From Prinsepia uniflora (lineage: Eukaryota; Streptophyta; Magnoliopsida; Rosales; Rosaceae): 64,000 nt of DNA. Shown piece after piece: positions 60,077 through 64,000 of this stretch. The notes beneath the pieces are model-generated. The model made no database searches, was not told the DNA's origin, and saw only the letters and a list, made by a program, of their open reading frames with translations. The translations under genes and the position numbers were made by a program. The number at the start of each line of letters is the position of its first letter. The stretch's first letter is position 1. The stretch is taken from NCBI GenBank assembly GCA_032719365.1, contig CM064866.1, forward strand, positions 7,421,781 through 7,485,780. The letters run 5' to 3'.

Positions 60077-61179
60077 TCAGGTAAGTGTAAACTGTTGAAA
60101 ATTTTGTAATGAAACATGGTCTCCTTTAATTTTAACTCAAATTTATGGCTACAACAGATACGTTGCATTTGCATAAGATCCTTTGATGGCCATGGCTCCT
60201 CAACCAACTGGTGCTCGTCGAGAAAACCTTCCAACTGATGGGCCAACATTTCAGATTCTGAAAGTATGTTATAGAACAAAAGCATCAAAATTGTCCACCC
60301 TGAGTGAGAAGAAAATATTAGAATGCCAAATGCTCGTTAGTTTGAGTTGCAAAAATTTGATTGTCGTGATATAATGTAGTGTATATCTCAAGAGCTCGCA
60401 TAGAAAGACGATCATTTTTTTTTTGGGCAACCACGAAAGAAATCATTTGTTGTAGAATTGTGATCTTACGTGTTTGTCTATGAGGGAACCAAGGTGGCGG
60501 TGTTACTTGTCTAATTCAATTTATCGGGAGTTACTAACGTATTGTTTAACGTAAAATAGATAGAGGATTTGTTTGTCTTTTAAATAGTGATGGGGTGATA
60601 GTGGGAGAGCTTATGACTTAGATTAAAATCCTTAGTTATTATAAATTAATCTGATTTTTGTGTGTAGAGCATTCTTGAGATTTCAAATTTAGTGGGTACG
60701 AGTCTTTTTGGCTCTTTGGTGAAATTTTTATCCTTTGTTGTCAAGTTTTGGGTTGGGTTTTTGTTGGCTTAGATTAAAACCCTCAGTCATTACCGCTAAA
60801 ATGCACCATCTTGTATGACTTAGATTAAAACCCTTAGTCATTACCGCTAAAATGCACCATCTTGTATGTCCTAATGCAACATGGCTAAAGGTATCCTTTG
60901 TTTGAGTCTCAACTATTGGAATTTTTCATTTTATGGTGTTGAACGGGTCGCACCAATTTATAAATAAAGAAATCATCCTGCATTTTGTTGCTTATAACTT
61001 CCTCATTTTTCTAGTCAAATTTGCACAGCGAAATTGTCAAGTCGTCTGGAAAGTCATGTGGACTCATCTTCCACGAAGTAGCTACTCTCACATCTTATCA
61101 TGATATATATACATATGATATGTATATATGAATATATCACAAAATATTTTATGCAAAAAACATCAAGAAGTTAAGCACC
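60077..61179. other. Intergenic ALG12-PRA1, with 51-bp tandem repeat and palindromic AT box
   Basis: It holds the ALG12 3' UTR. Two near-identical 51-bp units are at 60768-60818 and 60819-60869 (CTTAGATTAAAACCC...), with a decayed relative near 60616. At 61105-61129 two 12-bp inverted arms (ATATATACATAT) flank a single G, about 50-75 bp before the PRA1 start codon, in TATA-box territory. Confidence 0.6.
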
Positions 61180-61764
61180 ATGGCTAGCTATGGCACCATG
61201 CACAGGCCATCCACCATCACCTCCGCCACCTCAACAACCGCTCATCCCCATCAACAGGAAGACTCAACCCAAAAAAATCGACATGTGTTCAAGCTCTTCT
61301 GCCCCTTCAACATCCCCGTAACCCAGGAAGCCGCCGCAGTCCGAATCATCCGAAACTTGGGTCATTTCAGGCTATATTACACACTCTTCATATGGACCGT
61401 ACTGTTCATAACCCTTGTGCCTAAGCGCAAGGTTTCCTTAGTTTACTTGGTGGCAATGACTGTTGTGAGCTGCTGGTACCTTTTGCTGTTAAGGGCTGTG
61501 CCCAAGTCTTCTGTGCTGCACCGGATTATTGATTGGAGACTTGTTCTGGCCTTGCTGGCCATTGGGACCATGGTTGAGCTCATACTTACTCACGCAGCCA
61601 TACATTTGTTTTTGACTTTGGGTTGTGGGTCACTGGTTGTTTTGGTTCATGCAGTTTTTTGGGTTAGAGATGATCTTTTTGTTGAGGAAGAGGCTTGTGC
61701 TGCTGGTGAATTGGTTCCACTCAGAGTAGCACCCACTGAACCCGAGTTATCAGATTCAGTCTGA
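61180..61764 (+). CDS. PRA1-family membrane protein, 194 aa
   Basis: Single exon. After a polar, Ser/Thr/Ala/His-rich cytosolic N-terminus, residues about 44-75 read FKLFCPFNIP and VRIIRNLGHFRLYY, the start of the PRA1 domain (compare R-N--FR-YY in the family). Two long hydrophobic hairpins follow (TLFIWTVLFITLVP...VYLVAMTVVSCWYLLLL and LVLALLAIGTMVELILTHAAIHLFLTLGCGSLVVLVHAVF). The tail is acidic (DDLFVEEEACAA). PRA1 proteins sit in ER, Golgi or endosomal membranes and bind prenylated Rab GTPases during vesicle traffic. The diverged domain suggests the plant G/H clades, but I cannot assign it. Confidence 0.85.
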   Translation: MASYGTMHRPSTITSATSTTAHPHQQEDSTQKNRHVFKLFCPFNIPVTQEAAAVRIIRNLGHFRLYYTLFIWTVLFITLVPKRKVSLVYLVAMTVVSCWYLLLLRAVPKSSVLHRIIDWRLVLALLAIGTMVELILTHAAIHLFLTLGCGSLVVLVHAVFWVRDDLFVEEEACAAGELVPLRVAPTEPELSDSV

Positions 61765-62889
61765 TAAATTTGTTATTAGTTTAATAGTATTTCTATCAAC
61801 TGTGCAGTGGAGTCGGATCCAACTTTGGGCAAGTTCTATACCAATTATATATACCCCCATCCCTAATATCCTTGTATGAATAAAAATTATGGCTGAGATT
61901 TTAAATATGTATGATACATATATCTCGATCTTTAATGCTTTATGATGCATGCCACTGGTGCCAATCTAATGATATTTCGAGCTCTTTATAGACAAAGTTT
62001 CGATTTTGATTCTTATAAATGACGAAGTTGATAATTAATATGTATAAACTCCTCCTCGTAATATTTTTATATAGAAAAAATATTGTTATAGTAGATATTC
62101 TTGATTTGATTTTTGTCAATTAATACTTGATATATATATATATATGATATTCTTTCTTAATATCTTTGTACTAAAAAAGTATAAATGTAACGCCGGTAAT
62201 GCAAAAATAAAGAAGTTGTGTGCCAATAGTAGTACGACTAATAATACTTATCTTTGTGTGATTTTTTCAGATCAATTAAATTTTTAGTAAAATTAAAACT
62301 AATCCCTTTCTTCATATTTTTACTAGCAAGGGTGTTACTGTTTCTGGGTTTTGAAAAATTCGGCCACTAGTTTCTTGGCAGCTGATTATTCTTAGTTATA
62401 TCTCAAAATTTATTAAATGGAGTGTAATGGACAATGATTTTCAATTAAGGAGTTTCATTGTTAGACAAAAAAAGAAAAACTCCAATTGTTTCAATATTAT
62501 TTGATATGGTAATTTTAGTTGAACAAGAATTTGCACGAGAAAATCTACCCTACACCCGTTTCATTATTTATTTATTTTTCTAAATTATACTTTACCGGTA
62601 TATTGACATTCTATATGAAAGAAAGAAAAATAGAGAGTAATTATTTTCATAAATTAGGAAATTTTTGAGAAATCGAGAGTAATTTTCATAAATTAGGAAA
62701 TGTAAAAAGAAGGAAGCAATTGAATTAATAGGGCGTTGAGGTAATTTCACAAACTTCATCTTCCAACACCACGATCTCAGCTCTCTTACCAAATCAAACC
62801 CACGACACTTCCACACTTCACACTTGACATCTCCATTAACCCTCCAATAAACCCTCCTGCTCCTCCTCAGACCTCCACCACCAAACGAA
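61765..62889. other. AT-rich intergenic region
   Basis: Contains the PRA1 3' UTR, a (TA)n run near 62131-62145 and two near-identical stretches around 62639-62660 and 62680-62700 (TTTTCATAAATTAGGAAAT). A C/T-rich leader (about 62740-62889) precedes the next gene. Confidence 0.5.
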
Positions 62890-63267
62890 ATGCTTCTCCA
62901 AACCTCTGTCCACCACCACCACTACCACCAGGACGCCTCTCTCGCCTCATCCCCCTCCTACTCCCGTCCTCTCCCATGCAAAGTTTCAACTTTGACCCTC
63001 CCCAATTCCATAAATTTCCAAAGACTCCCCTCCATCTCCTGCTCCATATCCCAAGTCCACAACTATGGTACTTTGGACTACGAAAGAAGACCCATGGTCA
63101 AGTGGAACGCGATATATCGAAAAATTTCCCTCGAGGAGGACCCTGAAGTGCGTTCTGCTGATGTGTTGAACCAGTGGGAGAAGGAGGGCAGGAAGCTCAC
63201 CAAGTGGGAGCTTTGTAGGGTGGTCAAGGAGTTGAGGAAGTACAAGCGCTATGACAGAGCTCTTGAG
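62890..63267 (+). CDS. PPR/TPR-like protein, first exon only (At1g02150-like)
   Basis: ATG 62890 opens 126 in-frame codons ending at a GT donor (CTTGAG, then GTAATT). The first about 55 residues are His/Ser/Pro-rich and acid-poor, typical of a plastid or mitochondrial transit peptide. Then come VKWNAIYRKISLEEDPE, VLNQWEKEGRKLTKWELCRVVKELRKYKRYDRALE, very like the start of Arabidopsis At1g02150 as I remember it, where the next residues form a PPR helix pair. The rest is beyond the window. Neighbourhood with ALG12 supports the assignment. Confidence 0.85.
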
Positions 63268-64000
63268 GTAATTAAATTAAGTGGAAAAAAAAAAACTTAC
63301 TTTTGGTTCTTATTTGAAGGTTTTAGTATGTCTTGGTTGGTGGGTATGCCATATTTTTGTTGGGAAATGCTTTGATTGCTTTGATTTGGTCTCCCTCTAT
63401 TTTCATTTGGAGTAATGGGGTTATTATTTGGAGTTTCCGAGTGAGCTTTGCTTGATGGGTACTTACTGGTTCGTTTCGTTGAAATTAGTTAGTTTCTTCT
63501 ATTGGGTACAATCATGCTTTTCAGGTAAAACTGCTGCGGGTTTCTGTTTGATCATCTCATTTTATCAGTGTTCGCCATGTTTCGTGCAGTTCAAAGGTTC
63601 TCAACGGTTTAGTATATCAGTATTTGCGTACTGTTGGCCTACCGGTTACCAATTCTGCTAGCTAAAAGTAAAAGAACAATTAGATTTCAATTTAATTTTT
63701 CGATGTTACGACTTCCGATGTTCTCAAGATGTCTTGATATGGCTCACATTCGATTTGCATTGTGTATAAAATTGCAAATCACCAGGACTGCAAAATTTAC
63801 GACTGTCTAAAATTTTTTGGTTACAAGCCAACTCGTGCCCGAAATGAGAGAAATTTAGATTTTAGAACTGTGACCTACTGAAGTCAGAAAATAAAGTTGG
63901 TAACTAAACAATTATGTTGAGCTACAACTGAATTATCAGTTGTCGTAGTAAACAATTATGTAAACTGGCATTGCAGAATGCAGATATATTGGTAACCAAG
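63268..64000 (+). other. Intron 1 of the PPR-like gene (incomplete)
   Basis: 733 bp of T-rich sequence following a GT donor. I find no stretch that continues the protein before the window ends. A TTGCAG acceptor-like site at about 63972 is followed by sequence that does not resemble the expected next exon. Confidence 0.6.

Overview
The window is nuclear DNA of a flowering plant, most likely a eudicot. The evidence is genes with many GT-AG introns, PPR and PRA1 genes, plant Ty3/gypsy chromovirus, Ty1/copia (Ale type), MULE and hAT elements, and an ALG12-PPR gene order that I remember from Arabidopsis chromosome 1. I cannot name the species.

1-26,170 is a transposon graveyard. A Mutator-like (MULE) transposase gene on the minus strand was hit by two LTRs of a Tekay/Del-like chromovirus family, ending at 5170 and spanning 5539-24508. 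These LTRs then received further insertions: an LTR at 172-4568, a full-length decayed chromovirus at 5722-15708, a solo LTR at 15791-21350 with another solo LTR inside it at 17969-20835, and a small hAT element at 22480-23756. Matching target-site duplications (GTGTA, CTTTT, ATGGG, TGAAT, CCTTC, and an 8-bp hAT duplication with one mismatch) let the order of insertion be read directly.

26,680-27,890 is a fold-back element with long imperfect inverted arms and a CCGAAC-rich core. 28,334-40,016 (minus strand) is a complete 16-exon gene for an SNF2 ATPase with a C-terminal macro domain, the plant ALC1/CHR10 (ASG3) protein. It has an 8-nt microexon and carries a young, apparently intact Ale-type copia element (34440-39190) in intron 2. 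40,900-46,915 holds an AT-rich hAT-like repeat and rearranged chromovirus LTRs. 46,916-50,226 is AT-rich intergenic DNA.

50,227-64,000 is gene-rich: a small ubiquitin-like protein, an intronless PPR protein (minus), a 19-exon ALG12 mannosyltransferase (plus) sharing a 252-bp divergent promoter with the PPR gene, a PRA1-family membrane protein, and the first exon of another PPR gene cut by the window edge. These genes have unrelated jobs: chromatin remodelling, organelle RNA processing, ER N-glycan assembly and vesicle traffic. No operon-like or cluster logic links them.

I found no convincing new multi-gene system. The best leads are the microexon/retrotransposon arrangement in the CHR10 gene, the readable nested insertions, and regulatory-looking structures conserved in the LTR family (hairpin minisatellites, TGACGTCA/ACACGTGT clusters, a terminal stem-loop).
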